Notes: generated by a model from the sequence alone, not told the origin. 64,000 nucleotides of DNA from Primulina eburnea (GCF_022965805.1 NC_133104.1:37740682-37804681), one strand, 5' to 3'; numbered from the stretch's first letter, positions 35,137 to 47,564 are shown. Translations and numbers: made by a program.

Positions 35137-37123
35137 ATGGAGAAAAAGCAAAACGAACAAGGAAAACCCCACTGCCTCGTGCTCTCGTTCCCTCTGCAAG
35201 GCCACATTAACCCCATGTTCCAATTCTCCAAGCGCTTAAAACAAACTGGAATCCCGAAAATCACCCTCGTCACCACCAAATTCTTCCTCAAATCCGTTCA
35301 AAATTTCCCCGACGCCTGCTTCCCGGTGGAGACAATCTCAGACGGTTTCGACGACGGCGGAGTGGAGGCCGTGAAGCCCGAAGAAGCCTACAGTCGCTGC
35401 TCGGAATACGGGTCGAGAACATTGGCGGAGCTGGTGGAGAAGCTTCGGAGCTCGGGGTCGCCCGCTGATTGCGTGATATACGACCCGTTTTACCCATGGG
35501 TATTCGATGTGGCTGAGAAGTTTGGATTGATGACTGCCATTTTCTTTACGCAGCCTAATTCGGTCAACTGTATCTACTTCAACGCGTACACAAGGGAGCT
35601 CAAACTTCCGGTTATGGAGGATAGGATTCGGATCCCCGGCGGGTTTCCGGTTATGGACCGCTCCGATCTGCCTTCGTTTATCCGGGATCACGAGTCGGAT
35701 CCCACGAGGTCCGAGATCATGATGGAGCAGTTCAGGAATGTGCAGCGGGTCGACTGGGTTTTTGTTAATACATTTCACCAATTGGAACAAGAGGTGCGCA
35801 ATTTATTAATCTTATTATTATTTTAAAATTTTGACAACAGACTTAAATTTTTATTCAAATGTTTTCATTTAGCAAAAACTTTTTAATATTTGACTATTAA
35901 GCTTAATAAAATTTATGGAAATTATTTTCAAGGCTCTTAGTCCATCACCTTGTAAATTTTTTGTTTCATTGCATTAATTTTTTATTTTCGGTTATTTCGA
36001 TCGAACGGCTGACGTAATGTCAAACACATAATCAATTTCTAATGTCGTGTCGGCGTTTTTTTTATACAATATCAACATTTTCAAACGACAAGTCAACGTT
36101 TTATGTCATTACATCAACATTGGTGAAATAAAACAAAAGACCAAAAAATCAAAATCATTGGGAGTCAGGAAACAAAATAAAGGTATTTAAGATGGCAAAT
36201 TAAAATTTAAGCACCCTACTTATTTCTAATTTCCTTTCTTGCAACATGTTTATTTCATAATTTATTGTTCAAATAGAAAATTGGAGATAATGTTTAAATG
36301 GTCCCAACAATTAATTTACTAATCAATTAATAAAAGATAATTGAATACATCAATAAAATGCAACCAACTTATTTAATCCATTTGTCTAAAGTAGGTAACA
36401 GATTGGATGTCAAAGTTCATGGCAATGAGGCCGATAGGCCCAACCATACCATCGATGTTCCTGGACAAACGCGTTCCAGACGACAGCCAATATGGACTCA
36501 GTATTTTCACGCCAATAACCGATCCTTGCTTCGAATGGCTCGATAACCGGCCCATCGGGTCGGTGGTCTACGTATCATTTGGAAGCTTCGCAAGGCCAAC
36601 AGTCGAGCAGATGGAAGAATTAGCGCTTGCACTAAAATCACTCGATTGGCCTTTCTTGTGGGTAGTTAGAGCATCCGAGGAATCTAAACTTCCAAAAAAT
36701 TACGAGGAGGAGATACGTGACAAGGGGCTCGTTGTGGCGTGGTGTCCTCAACTACAAGTCTTGAAACACGAGGCAGTAGGGTGTTTCGTGACACACTGTG
36801 GGTGGAATTCGACGTTAGAGGCGCTGAGTTTGGGCGTCCCGGTGGTGGCGATGCCGCAGTGGAGCGATCAGTACACGAATGCAAAGTTTGTCGAGGATGT
36901 TTGGCGCATGGGGGTCAGGGCGAAAACGGACAATAGAAGACTCGTTGGACGAGCGGAGATAGTTAATTGTGTAAAACATGTGATGGGAAGCGAGACGGGG
37001 AGAGAGATGAGATCGAATTCGACCAAGTGGAAAGAATTGGCTAGGGAAGCTGTGGATGTAGGAGGGAGTTCCGATCAAAATATTCAAGAATTTGTTACGG
37101 CGTTGAAGTTGAAATTTTGCTAA
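35137..37123 (+). CDS. UDP-glycosyltransferase, UGT74-like, two exons, 461 aa
   Basis: Exons are 35137-35793 and 36395-37123, joined in phase 0 across a 601-bp GT-AG intron. Plant family-1 UGTs transfer sugar, usually from UDP-glucose, to small acceptors in the cytosol. The N-terminal acceptor half has SFPLQGHINPM with the catalytic-type His at residue 23 and the YDPFYPW segment expected in UGT74. The C-terminal half has the complete 44-residue PSPG donor-binding box at residues 335-378 (36740-36871), from WCPQ through HCGWNS to a final Gln, which usually indicates UDP-glucose use. The GPTIPSM.LDKR motif also fits UGT74. The start at 35137 is the first ATG. An in-frame TTG lies upstream. Length is normal and no defect is seen. 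The acceptor cannot be deduced. Confidence 0.93.
35940..36200. repeat. MITE-like block inside the UGT intron
   Basis: Within the intron, 'ttttttattttcggt' near 35975 and 'accaaaaaatcaaaat' near 36140 form loosely inverted ends. They surround repeated 'gtcaaacac', 'gtcgtgtcggcg' and 'caagtcaacg' blocks. The style resembles the block at 12340-12610. No clean target duplication was found. Confidence 0.35.
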
Positions 37124-37161
37124 AAAAACTGATTGTTTAATTTTATCTATATTTTATAAGA

Positions 37162-37340
37162 GCAGGTCTCTTGTGAGACGTCTCACGAATCATTATCTGT
37201 GAGTCGAGTCAAATTTATCGATATTCACAATAAATAGTAATACTCTTAGCATAAAAAGTAATATTTTTTCATGGATAACTCAAATAAGAGATATGTCTCA
37301 CAAAATACGACCTGTGAGACCGTCTCACACAAATTTTTAT
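37162..37340 (+). repeat. MITE, same family, copy just after the UGT stop
   Basis: The copy begins 38 bases after the UGT stop codon. It has 'tcttgtgagacgtctcacga' at the left, 'gataactcaaataagagat' in the middle and 'gagaccgtctcacacaaat' at the right. No clear AATAAA lies between stop and MITE, so the UGT 3' UTR probably runs into it. Confidence 0.85.
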
Positions 37341-38097
37341 CATTTTATAATATAGATAAATACTAGATTTAATTAGAGTAAAATATATGTTTCAAAGTTG
37401 GTTTTGGAATTCAGTTTCTTTCAAATATAATTTGAGAATTAATACCTGACAATAACCAAACTATAATTTTAACTCCCTACAAAAGATATTTTACATTTTT
37501 TTCTTTTTTTTGTTTACCTAAATATATAAATATATTATCCCTCAACCAAATTGCCCAAATAATTTTCTCCCTCCCCTCAACGAAATCCATCGGCTCCTAC
37601 CCAAGCAAATCCATCTGCCCGATCTATCATCCTTCCTTGTGACTTGAAAAATAGTTATTGAAGGTAAAGATCAGTCTCTTATTCCGATTTTGTTCTAGTA
37701 ATTTTCATGAATATGAGTCTATTGTTGGTCACATTTCATGCATTTTATGTGTTTGATTACTTGTTTTAGTTGTGAGAAGCAATTAAGCCGATTGTGTTTT
37801 ATTGTTATGATTTTGTTTCGAGTCTAACCATATCTCGCTTTTAATTTTTGAACTGAGATGTTAAGTTTTGGAAATTGTGCAAATTGTTAGTTTAATTATG
37901 TTCCATATTTCAACTGCTTTGGTTAGTGTTTTTTTAACGTAGAAGCAATTTGGGAACATTGAAATGTTAGCATTACGTGATTATTATGAACTTCAACTGC
38001 TTTCTTTGTCCCTCGTAGAGTGAATTTGTACACGAAATGTTCTCTTCTCCTCAGGTCAAAGCAAAAGTTAAGAGGATTGAATTTTGAGCCACTTGAT
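37341..38097. other. Intergenic between UGT and the MITE pair
   Basis: AT-rich DNA without long open frames. A CT-rich stretch 'ccctcccctcaacgaaatcc' near 37570 could be part of an old transcript or TE, but nothing recognisable is encoded. Confidence 0.3.
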
Positions 38098-38105
38098 AGT
38101 ATGAG

Positions 38106-38288
38106 CAGTGGCGGAGCCAGAAATATGGCTCCGCCCGAGTTGTAATTTTAAATTCTAAAATCTTTTGATATTTTAAATTGATTTACTCGGACTAATATCA
38201 TATTATTCCAAAATTATATAAAATTTACATATAATTTTTTAAAAAAAATTGGCCAGCCCGGGCAAATCACCACGTGGCTCCGCCTCTG
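38106..38288. mobile_element. hAT-type MITE with 8-bp TSD
   Basis: The element starts CAGTGGCGGAGCCA and ends TGGCTCCGCCTCTG, giving about 14-bp terminal inverted repeats with one mismatch. The flanks carry the identical 8-bp sequence AGTATGAG (38098-38105 and 38290-38297), with one extra A on the right. An 8-bp duplication and CAG...CTG ends are typical of hAT elements. At 183 bp it is non-coding. Confidence 0.85.
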
Positions 38289-38365
38289 AAGTATGAGAGT
38301 TAATTATCACAAGACTGTAGAATCATTTAAAAGATTTGGAATTGTTTGAAGCCAATACTTTCAGG

Positions 38366-38540
38366 GCAAAAACTTGTGTGAGACGGTCTCACGGGTATTA
38401 TTTATGAGACGGATCTCTTATTTGGGTCACCCATGAAAAAGTATCAATTTTTAAGCTAATAGTATTACTTTTTATTGTGAATATGGGTAGGGTTGATCCG
38501 TCTCACAGATTATGATCCGTGAGACGGTAGACTCACTCTA
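38366..38540 (-). repeat. MITE, GTGAGACGGTCTCAC family, reverse orientation
   Basis: This starts 'caaaaacttgtgtgagacgg' and runs through 'cccatgaaaaagta', 'attgtgaatatgggtagggt' and 'gtgagacggtagac'. It is the reverse complement of the copies beside the UGT gene. It lies about 80 bp from the hAT MITE. Confidence 0.85.
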
Positions 38541-38837
38541 CTTTCATAACGGTAAATTTTGTACATATATAGGAACAATCATTAAATTTTGAATAATAAT
38601 GGTATGGATGTTGTTGCTGTTGGTGGAGGCTCAGGAATGGTCAATGTTGCGGAAGCTAAGAATTCTACCATTCTTTTGATCTGAAGGCAAGGAGCCTGTG
38701 AGGAAATGTTGTTGAATAATATTTTGTGATTATTGATTGGTTTAGTTATTACGCAAGTTTTGTTTGATTGCCTAAAATTTGGTTCGAACCATGTGTTGCC
38801 TTTTATTTTTGTAAAGAGATGTTACATATGGATGTTC

Positions 38838-41800
38838 TCATTTAATATTTTTTTTAAAAAAAAAAACAAATTCTCAACTAAACATGGAAATTTTAAAGTA
38901 CTTAGTTTTACTTGAGAAATACATAATTTGAGTTTGCAAATATTTAATTTCGTAAATAAGATACTCACAATACATATTAAAATGATGGATATTTGAATAG
39001 GCAATGTAAGTTCACCAAATGTTGGTATTTTCATTGAAAATGCATTTGTCTGACATATTCATCATATTTAATATATTTTGTGAAAAAAAAAATCCAAACT
39101 AAGCATTGAAATTTTAAAATACTTAATTTTACTTGAGAAATACATAATTTGAGTTTGAAAATACTTGATATCGAAAATTAAATACTTACAATACGTATTA
39201 AAACATTATATGTTCGAATAGACGACGTAAGTTCACCAAGTGTCGGTATTTACATGAAAGAAGTATTTGGATAACATATTCATCTCATTTAATATTTTTT
39301 TGTAAAAAGCAAAAAAAATAAAAATCTCAACTAAACATGGAAATTTTAAAGTACTTAGTTTTACTAGAATAATACCTAATTTCATATTGCAAATGCTTTA
39401 TTTGGTACAAGATATACTCATAATATGCAACATAAATTAATCAAGTGTTGTTCTTTTCATAGAAGATGTATTTGGATGACATATTCATTTTGTTTCATTT
39501 TTTTTGTCAAAAAAAAAAAAAAAACAAATTTCCAACTAAGCATTGAAATTTTAAAGTCCTTAGTTTTACTTATGAAGTACCTAATTTAAGTTTGCAAATA
39601 CTTGCTATCGAAAATGAGATACTCACAATATGTATTAAAATAATGGATATTCCAATAGTCAACGTAAGTTCATCAAGTGTTGGTCTTTCCATGGAAGATG
39701 CATTTGGATGACATATTCATCTCATTTAAATTTTTTTGTAAAAAAAAAAATTCCCAACTAAACATGGAAATTTTAAAGTACTTTGTTTTATTTGAGAAGT
39801 AACTAATTTCATATTGCAAATACTTGATCTGGTACATGATATACTCAAATATTTAATAGAATACTGGATATACGAATATGCAACGCAGTTTCACCATGTA
39901 TTAGTCTTTCCATTGAAGATACATTTGAATGATATATTCATCTCATTTAATATTATTTTGTTAAAAAAAAAACAAATTTCCAACTAAGAATTGAAATTTT
40001 AAAGTACTTAATTTACTTAAAGTTACTTCATTTGAGTTTTCAAATACTTGATATTGTAAATGAGATACACACAATATGTATTTAAATACAGTATGAGATA
40101 CACACAATATGTATTTAAATACAGGATATTTGAATAGGCAACGTAAGTTCACCAAGTGTTGGCCTTTCCATGGAAGATGCATTTGGATGACATATTCATC
40201 TCATTTAATATTTTTTTTTAAAAAAATCCCAACTAAACATGAAAATTTTAAAGTACTTAGTTTTACTTGAGAAGTACATAATTTCAGATTGCAAATACTT
40301 GATTTGGTACATGAGATACTCATAATATGTAATTAAATACTAGATATTCGAATATGCAATGTAAGTTCAAAAATTATTGGTATTTCCATGGAAAATGCAT
40401 TTGGATGACATATTCATCTCATTTAATATTTTTTTGGAAAATAAAATTCCTAACTAAGCATTGAAATTTTTAAGTGCATAGTTTTACTTGAAAAGTACCT
40501 ATTTCATATTGCAAATATTTGATTTAGTACATGAGATACTCATAATATTTAACAAAATACTGGATATTCTAATATGCAACGCAAGTTCACCAAGTGTTGG
40601 TCTTTCAATGGAAGATGCATGTGGATGACATATTCATCTCATTTAAAAAAATTATATAAAAAACAAATTTACAACTAAATATGGAAATTTTAAAGTACCT
40701 AGTTTTAGACTTGAAATTACCTAATTTCATATTGAAATACTTGATTTTGATACATGAGATACTCATAATATGTAATAGAATACTGAATATTCGAGTACGC
40801 AATGTAAGTTCACCAAGTGTTGATCTTTCTATAGAAGATGCATTTGGATGACATATTTATCTCATTCAATATTTTTTTTTTGTTAAAAAAAAGTCAAATT
40901 CCCAACTAAACATGAAAATTTTAAAGTAATTAGTTTTACTTGAGAAGTACCTAATTTGATATTGCAAATACTTGATTTGGTACATGAGATACTCATAATA
41001 TATAATAGAATACTGGATATTCGAGTTTGCAACGTAAATTCAATCATTGCTGGTTTTTCCATAGAAAATTCATTAGGTTACTTATCCATGTCATTTAAAT
41101 AAATAAAAAAATTAGCTCATTAATCATCATGGCTAAGAGTAAGTTGTTTGTAGATCAAAACAAGCACTTAACAAAGATATAGTAGCTCACTCGTCATTGA
41201 GTAAGAGTAAGTTCTTTGTATATCGAAATAAGTAGTTATTCTTATTTCATGAGGAGTGATGAATAATGTTTTTGTAAGATTTTCAATTACATTGAAAATG
41301 CATTATATTGCATTCAATGGAAAGACCAACGATTATTGAATTTATGGTGATCGCTCGAATATCCAATATTCAATTACATATTGTGAGTATCTCATTTATC
41401 AAATCAAATATTTGCAACCTGAAATTAGGTAATTCTCAAATAAAACAAAGTACTTTAACATTTCCACGCTTAGTTTAGAAAAAAAATTTACAAAAAAATA
41501 TATTAAATAAGATAAATTTGCCAACCAAATGCATCTTATATGGAAATATCAACACTTGGTGAACTTACCTTACTTATTCGAATATCTAGTATTCTATTAC
41601 ATATTATGAGTATCTCATTTATCAAATCTAGTATATGCAAACTCAGATTAGGTACTTCTCAAGTAAAACTAAGTATTTTAAAATTTACATTCTTAATTGG
41701 AATTTGTTTTTTGTTTTTCTTACAAAAAAAAAATATTAAATGAGATGAATATGTCATCCAAATGCATCTTCCATAGAAATAGCAACATTTGGTGAACTTA

Positions 41801-43612
41801 TGTTGCATATTCGAATATCCAGTATTCTATTGTATATTATTAGTATCTCATGCACCAAATCAAGTATTTTCAATATGAAATTTGACACTTTCAAGTAAAA
41901 ATAAGTACTTTAAAATTTTCACTATTAGTTGAGAATTTGTTTTTTCTTAAAAAATATATTAAATGAGATGAATATGTCATCATCTTCCATGGAAAGACCA
42001 ACACTTGCTCAACTTGCGTTGCATATTCTAATATCTAGTAGTCTATTATATATTATAAGTATATCATATACCAAATCAAGTATTTACAAAATGAAATTAG
42101 GTATTTCTCAAGTAAAACTAGGTAATTTAAAATTTCCATTCTTAGTTGGGAGTTTGTTTTTTTTTTTTTTACAAAAAAAATATTAAATGAGATAAATATG
42201 TCATCCAAATGCATCTTCCATGGAAATACCAACACTTTGTGAACTTACGTTGCATATTGGAATATCCAGTATCCTAATGTATATTATGAGTATCTCATGC
42301 ACCAAATCAAGTATTTTCAATATGAAGTTTGACACTTTCAAGTAAAAATAAGTACTTTAAAATTTCTATGCTTGGTTGGGAATTTGTCTTCTTTTTTTTT
42401 GTGTAAAAAAAATAATTAATGAAATGAATATGTTATCCAAATGTAACTTCCATGGAAATATCAAAACTTGATGAATTTACGTTGCATATTCGAATATCTA
42501 GTATTCTATTATATGGTTGGGAATTTGTTTTTTTTTAACAAAAAAAAAATTAAATGAGATGAATATGTCATCCAAATGTATCTTCCATGAAAAAACCAAT
42601 TTGGTGAACTTACATTGCCTAATAGAATATCAGTATTTTAATACATAGTGTGAGTATCTCATTTACACTATCAAGTATTTGCAAACTCAAATGAAGTACT
42701 TCTCAATTAACACTAAATACTTTAATATTTCAATGCTTATTTGGAAATTTGTTTTTTTTTTTATAAAAAAAATTAAATGAGATGAATATGTCATCCAAAT
42801 GCATCTTCCATGGAAAGATTAACATTTGGTGAACTTACATTGAATATTCGAATATCCAATATTCTATTATATATTATGAGTATCTCATGTATCAAATCAA
42901 GTATTTGCAATATGAAAATTAGGTACTTCTCAAATAAAAATAAATAATTTAAAACTTACATGTTTAGTTGGGAATTTGTTTTTTGTTTTTTTACAAAAAA
43001 ATATATTAAATGAAATGAATATGTCATTCAAATGCTTCTTTCATGGAAATATCAACAATTGGTGAACTTACATTGCATATTCAAATATATAGTATTTTGA
43101 TACATATTGTGAGTATCTCATTTACGATATCATGTATTTGCAAACTCAAATTATGTATTTCTCAAGTAAAAATAAGTACTTTAAAATTTCCATTAAAAGT
43201 TTCATGCTTAGTAGAGAATTTTTTAAAAAATATATAATTAAATGAGATAAATATGTCAGTCAAATGCATCTTCCATAAAATACCAACACTTGTGAACTTA
43301 TGTTGCCTATTCTAATATCCAGTATTTTAATACATATTGTGAGTATCTCATTTACGGAATCGAGTATTTGCAAACTCAAATTATGTACTACTCAAGTAAA
43401 ATCGAGTACTTTAAAATTTCCATACGTAGTTGGGAATTTGTTTTTTATTTTTACAAAAAAAATATTAAATGAGATGAATATGTCATCCAAATGCATCTTC
43501 AATGGAAATACCGACATTTGGTGAACTTACATTGCTTGTTTGAATATCGAGTATTTTATTACATATTATAAGTATCTCATGTACCAAATCAAATATTTGA
43601 AAACTCAAATTA
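38838..43612. repeat. Large palindrome of two opposed tandem-repeat arrays
   Basis: Left arm (38838 to about 41095) holds about ten units averaging 225 bp, each with an A/T homopolymer pair, 'ggaaattttaaagtactta', 'tgagatactcataatatg', 'gtaagttcaccaagtgttgg' and 'gcatttggatgacatattca'. Right arm (about 41290-43612) holds about ten units of the same sequence in reverse complement. The spacer (41096-41290) differs and carries two diverged copies of 'agagtaagttntttgta'. One left unit is enlarged by a short internal duplication near 40050-40130 and one right unit is shortened to about 135 bp. No long protein is encoded. It resembles a foldback element with subrepeated inverted arms. Confidence 0.9.
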
Positions 43613-43968
43613 CTGATTTTTTTCTGAATGCATAAAATTAATATTTCAATTTATAATATTAAGTAACATCAAATTTGGGTATCACATATGGAAAAATAAG
43701 TATAGACAGCTTCTATCCTCTTTAATTGTAATTTACCCAATTTGGGAACCAATTGCTCCATTACATATAAAAATTTTGTTGGAAAACACAATGAATAACC
43801 TTCTTTTACTGTTGGTCCAACATCTCTATCTTTATCATCCGTATTTTCTTTAGTCTTCTTTTTATTCTTCGTCATTTCTAATCCACATAAAAAAATTACA
43901 ATGTAAACCATGAAATAATTTGGAATATTACAAATATATAATAAACTCACCAAAAGTCACAGTAATAT
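43613..43968. other. Short stretch between palindrome and solo LTR
   Basis: A 94-aa minus frame at 43669-43953 has a Lys/Asp-rich middle (TKNKKKTKENTDDKDRD) and no motif I recognise. It could be a worn fragment of a TE protein. It is not called as a gene. Confidence 0.3.
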
Positions 43969-45645
43969 TGAAACGTCTATTACTTTTTAACTTTAAATCC
44001 TACTAATTTTTTTTTATAAAATTCGAAACTCATTATTTAAAATACTCAACACTTCCATAAATCAAACAGTTTAACAATTAAAATCTCAAGTGCATAAAAT
44101 CCCTAAATCGTAAATTAACAAAATTCAACTCCACCCTTTAACATTATCATCCTAACTTCAAAATAAAACATAAAAATATATAATCATATCATTAACAAAA
44201 TCTTTAAACTTTTAACTATCAAGCTAATGCGGAAAATAAAGTCTTTCGAGTACAAGCGTCAGCGCCTCTTTCAATATCATCATCACCTGCAACATTCAAA
44301 CCTACTTAGTCTAATGACTCAGCACGTTCTAAATATGAGTAGCAAGTAATTCATTTACAAGAACATGTATTTAAAATCGTACTTTTATTCGAAATAAATT
44401 TGTAAGCATAATTTAATCATAAATCATAATGCTTTCAATCATTTATCATTTTGGGTGAAGTTTGATCCTTGAAAGTGACTAGTCTTTATCCTCTAGTCGA
44501 CTGATCAGTCTTAGCTCACCATTGCGCATGGGTACGGGCACTAGACACCGATTTAAAATAGAAATACGATCGTTGGGCTCTCTCTGGGACCTTTTCCCTC
44601 ACGATATGCCCAAAAATATATATCATATCCTTTTTTGTCACGGTCAATTCACATTCTTCAAAATATTTTTTTTCTTTTCTTTTTAATCATAGAATATTGT
44701 GTCTTTTTCACATTTGAAAAATAGCATTTTAATAGTAAAAATTTCACAGCATTACAATAAATCATAAAGTATCATATTTTCATCCTAAACATTCAAAAAT
44801 ATCATGTAACATGCGTTATGATCTATCAGGACACTGTCAACCTTTTTCGTATTATCCAAGTATAAAATGACCCAAACTAATTATTAAATCTTAAATTAAA
44901 TTTTTATATTTTATTTACCTTAGATTCGAGACTTTCTATTTAATTTTCTATTTACTAATTCGTGAAGTGTTTAATTCTCGAATTAATTCAAACTTTAATA
45001 TTTTCTTCCCAAACTTTAAACAATGCCATGCTTGGACTCTTCCTAACACCTAACCACGTCCAGCCCAGCCCTGACCGAGCCATGCACGGTGCCAAGACTT
45101 TGGCCGAGCCTTTACCCATCGAGTGGCCTTAGGAAAACCCTAGGCTCTTTCTCGTCCCTAGCTCTCACGATTTCCAACCTCGTTTCCACCTTGAATCATC
45201 CTCGTTCTATCCATAAAACATCCCAAGTTGGCAGCCTATCCCTTGGAAATCATAACGTTTAATAAAAAAAAGTAAAATCGTCAAAACGTTTGAAATATTC
45301 GTTCTATCGTTAAACCAATCGAGCGTACTATTTTTCATGAAAAAATAATCAAAACATGCACAATCAAGTTTGAATGATGCGTCAAAGGAATTTAGAAACG
45401 TGCATTTGCATTTTAGAATGCTCGAATATGCTATCGTCGGCGTGGGGCGCGAGAAGATCGAACGGGCGATGAATACTCCTTATTTTCTTCCTCTCCAATA
45501 TTCGAATTTTAGTGTGTGTATAGTGGGTGATTTCAGCTGCTATGTGCTTCAAATAACCTAGGAATCCTTTTTATAATTTTTAATTTACATGTTAATGGGC
45601 TTAAGTTTTGAGCCTTTGAGTTTAGGTGCAATTTGGCCTACTTAT

Positions 45646-47133
45646 TGACTGACGATTTTGGTTAAGAATAAATCTAGCAAGCGGACTAGGTCAAGTTATA
45701 GTAAATGGATGATGAGTCCAAGTGTCGATCCTATAGAGACTAATATTTAATTACTAGAATTTATATAACTTAACTTAACCTAGACAACATTAATATAAAG
45801 ATGATATATGGATTATTAGTCTAAACTATTAAATAAAATAATTATAATTAAAAATGATTGATTCAAATATCAAGGAGAGATTCAAATTCAAATAAATAAC
45901 TAAGATATACAGCAGTACCAAACTCTACTATGTTGACACGTGTTAGAATTTAATTAATTATTTAATTCTTGAAAATCACGGTGAAAACCACAAATTTATT
46001 TATTAAACGATTCCTCGAGTTAATAGATATATTTAAATCTAACAGTCTAATTATTTCTAATTGAATTTAATTAGATCTAAATGCATTAAATCTTTGTGGA
46101 ATTTCAGTTTTCACATAAAACCGCACACTGAAATCGAATACTATTTCTAGTCAGTTTAACCATGTGTTGATGACGTCTTTGTTGCTATATTTAACCAATC
46201 ATCTTCCGATTCGTGATTAGTCAACAAACATGTAAATATTTGATCAGTCTATTTTAATATTAAACCAACATCAATCAATAATAAAGTCAAGAAAAATAAG
46301 ATATTGAAAATAAAACAAAAAATCAAATAAAATATTGTTTGGCCCTATCGTGGTCTTAGCCTAAAGAAAATTATTCCATGAATTCAAAACAAAGATGCAA
46401 ACTCAGACTTAATTTCATAGAAGAAAACAAAAGAAAGAAGAAAATAAGAGAAATTCTCTGTGATTTAGGCGTGAGTGAGGAATTCCTCCAGGTTTTGCCT
46501 TCTGTCTTCCTCCCTGGTGAAGTCTTCCTCACTGTTGCTGCTTCACTATAGCCTTCTGTCTGCACTTCCGTCTTCTCTTCTTCCGTTCTCTCTATTCTCC
46601 CTCCTTTTCTTCTCTGTACACTTCTCCTCTATATTTTTCTTCTCACGCCTCTATTTTCCTCTGTTGTGCTCTCTTCCTTCCTTTACGTGATTGTCTTTCT
46701 CCTTCTCTCTTCCTTTCTCCTCCTCTCACTTCTTCTGCGCTGGTTTTTCTCTTTTGTGCGCCTCTTTCTCCCTGTTCCGCTTCTGACTCTTTTTATTCTT
46801 CTAAACGGCCCTCCTTCTTCCTTTCCTTTCAAGCACATCTCCAACTTAAAGAAAGTGTAGATAAGATATTTATCAAGATTTACATAAATGTTTCCAAAAT
46901 TTCAATATAGTCAAGGAATAAAATATAATAATATTTTATTTCATTTCTTTTGATATTTTGTTTCCTTTGAAATCTAATAAATTTATCTTATATCACAATT
47001 CAAACACTTTTCATTTTATTCAAATCTACAATTATTAATTCAAATCACCACATAATTAGGGATAAAAATATTAGATAAGGGCAAATATTATAAAATTAAA
47101 TCCATAAAATCGTTGTGAGATTTGGACTTATCA
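45646..47133 (+). mobile_element. Nested LTR-like insertion, TSD CTTAT
   Basis: This 1488-bp segment begins TGACTGACGATTTTGG and ends TTTGGACTTATCA. CTTAT lies on both sides (45641-45645 and 47134-47138). It interrupts the larger solo LTR. It has no coding capacity and includes the polypyrimidine tract. Most likely a solo LTR of another family. The orientation is not certain. Confidence 0.72.
46495..46830. repeat. Polypyrimidine tract
   Basis: About 335 bp almost entirely C and T on the plus strand (TTCTCC, TCTTCC, CTCTCT variants). Three open frames here are Ser/Leu/Phe-rich artefacts of the composition. Confidence 0.9.
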
Positions 47134-47564
47134 CTTATCCTAGGTAAATTAGGTCCAATAACACATATTTAATTGAAAAATAAAAGTGTATAAAACTTAG
47201 TTTTCAAAAATAATAATTTTGATCTTTTAAAAGTTCCTTGTTTGCTCAAATTCGGCTTCCCGAATAAAATCGAGCTCATCTCATAAAATAATTCGAACTC
47301 TGTCATTTTTATAAAAAATTAATCGTATATTAATCATATTAATACTCCTTAAAAATATTTATAGAAAAATATTTATTTTATCTCGGTCGTCCCCTGTCTC
47401 CTTTCCCCAACCTGTTATCGAATATTCTAGTAAAATCTAAAGTTTCACAAAATCATGCAATTATACCCTTAACCATGTAATATGCATCATGTAAGTAAAT
47501 TAAATATGCAATTTAAATTATTTGCATACTTGTGGTTTACGTGAATTACTTTTTGGACGTTACA

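Larger units (their letters stand above)
43969..47564 (-). mobile_element. Solo LTR of a Ty3/gypsy element, with a nested insertion
   Basis: It starts TGAAACGTC and ends GACGTTACA on the plus strand, so in element orientation it begins TGTAACGTCC like long plant gypsy LTRs. The 5-bp AATAT occurs on both sides (43964-43968 and 47565-47569), though an AT-only match is weaker evidence. Without the nested piece the LTR is about 2.1 kb. Blocks at 44270-44360 match the remnant at 17400-17500, so the family occurs at least twice here. Confidence 0.7.

Noticed and set aside
38838..43612. CRISPR-like direct repeat array
   Set aside because: Units are about 225 bp, lack unique spacers of constant length, flip orientation, and the DNA is plant nuclear.
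43669..43953. 94-aa minus-strand frame with a charged middle
   Set aside because: No motif, AT-rich context between repeats. Could be a TE fragment but not supportable as a gene.
46371..46860. Ser/Leu/Phe-rich frames
   Set aside because: Artefacts of the polypyrimidine tract.
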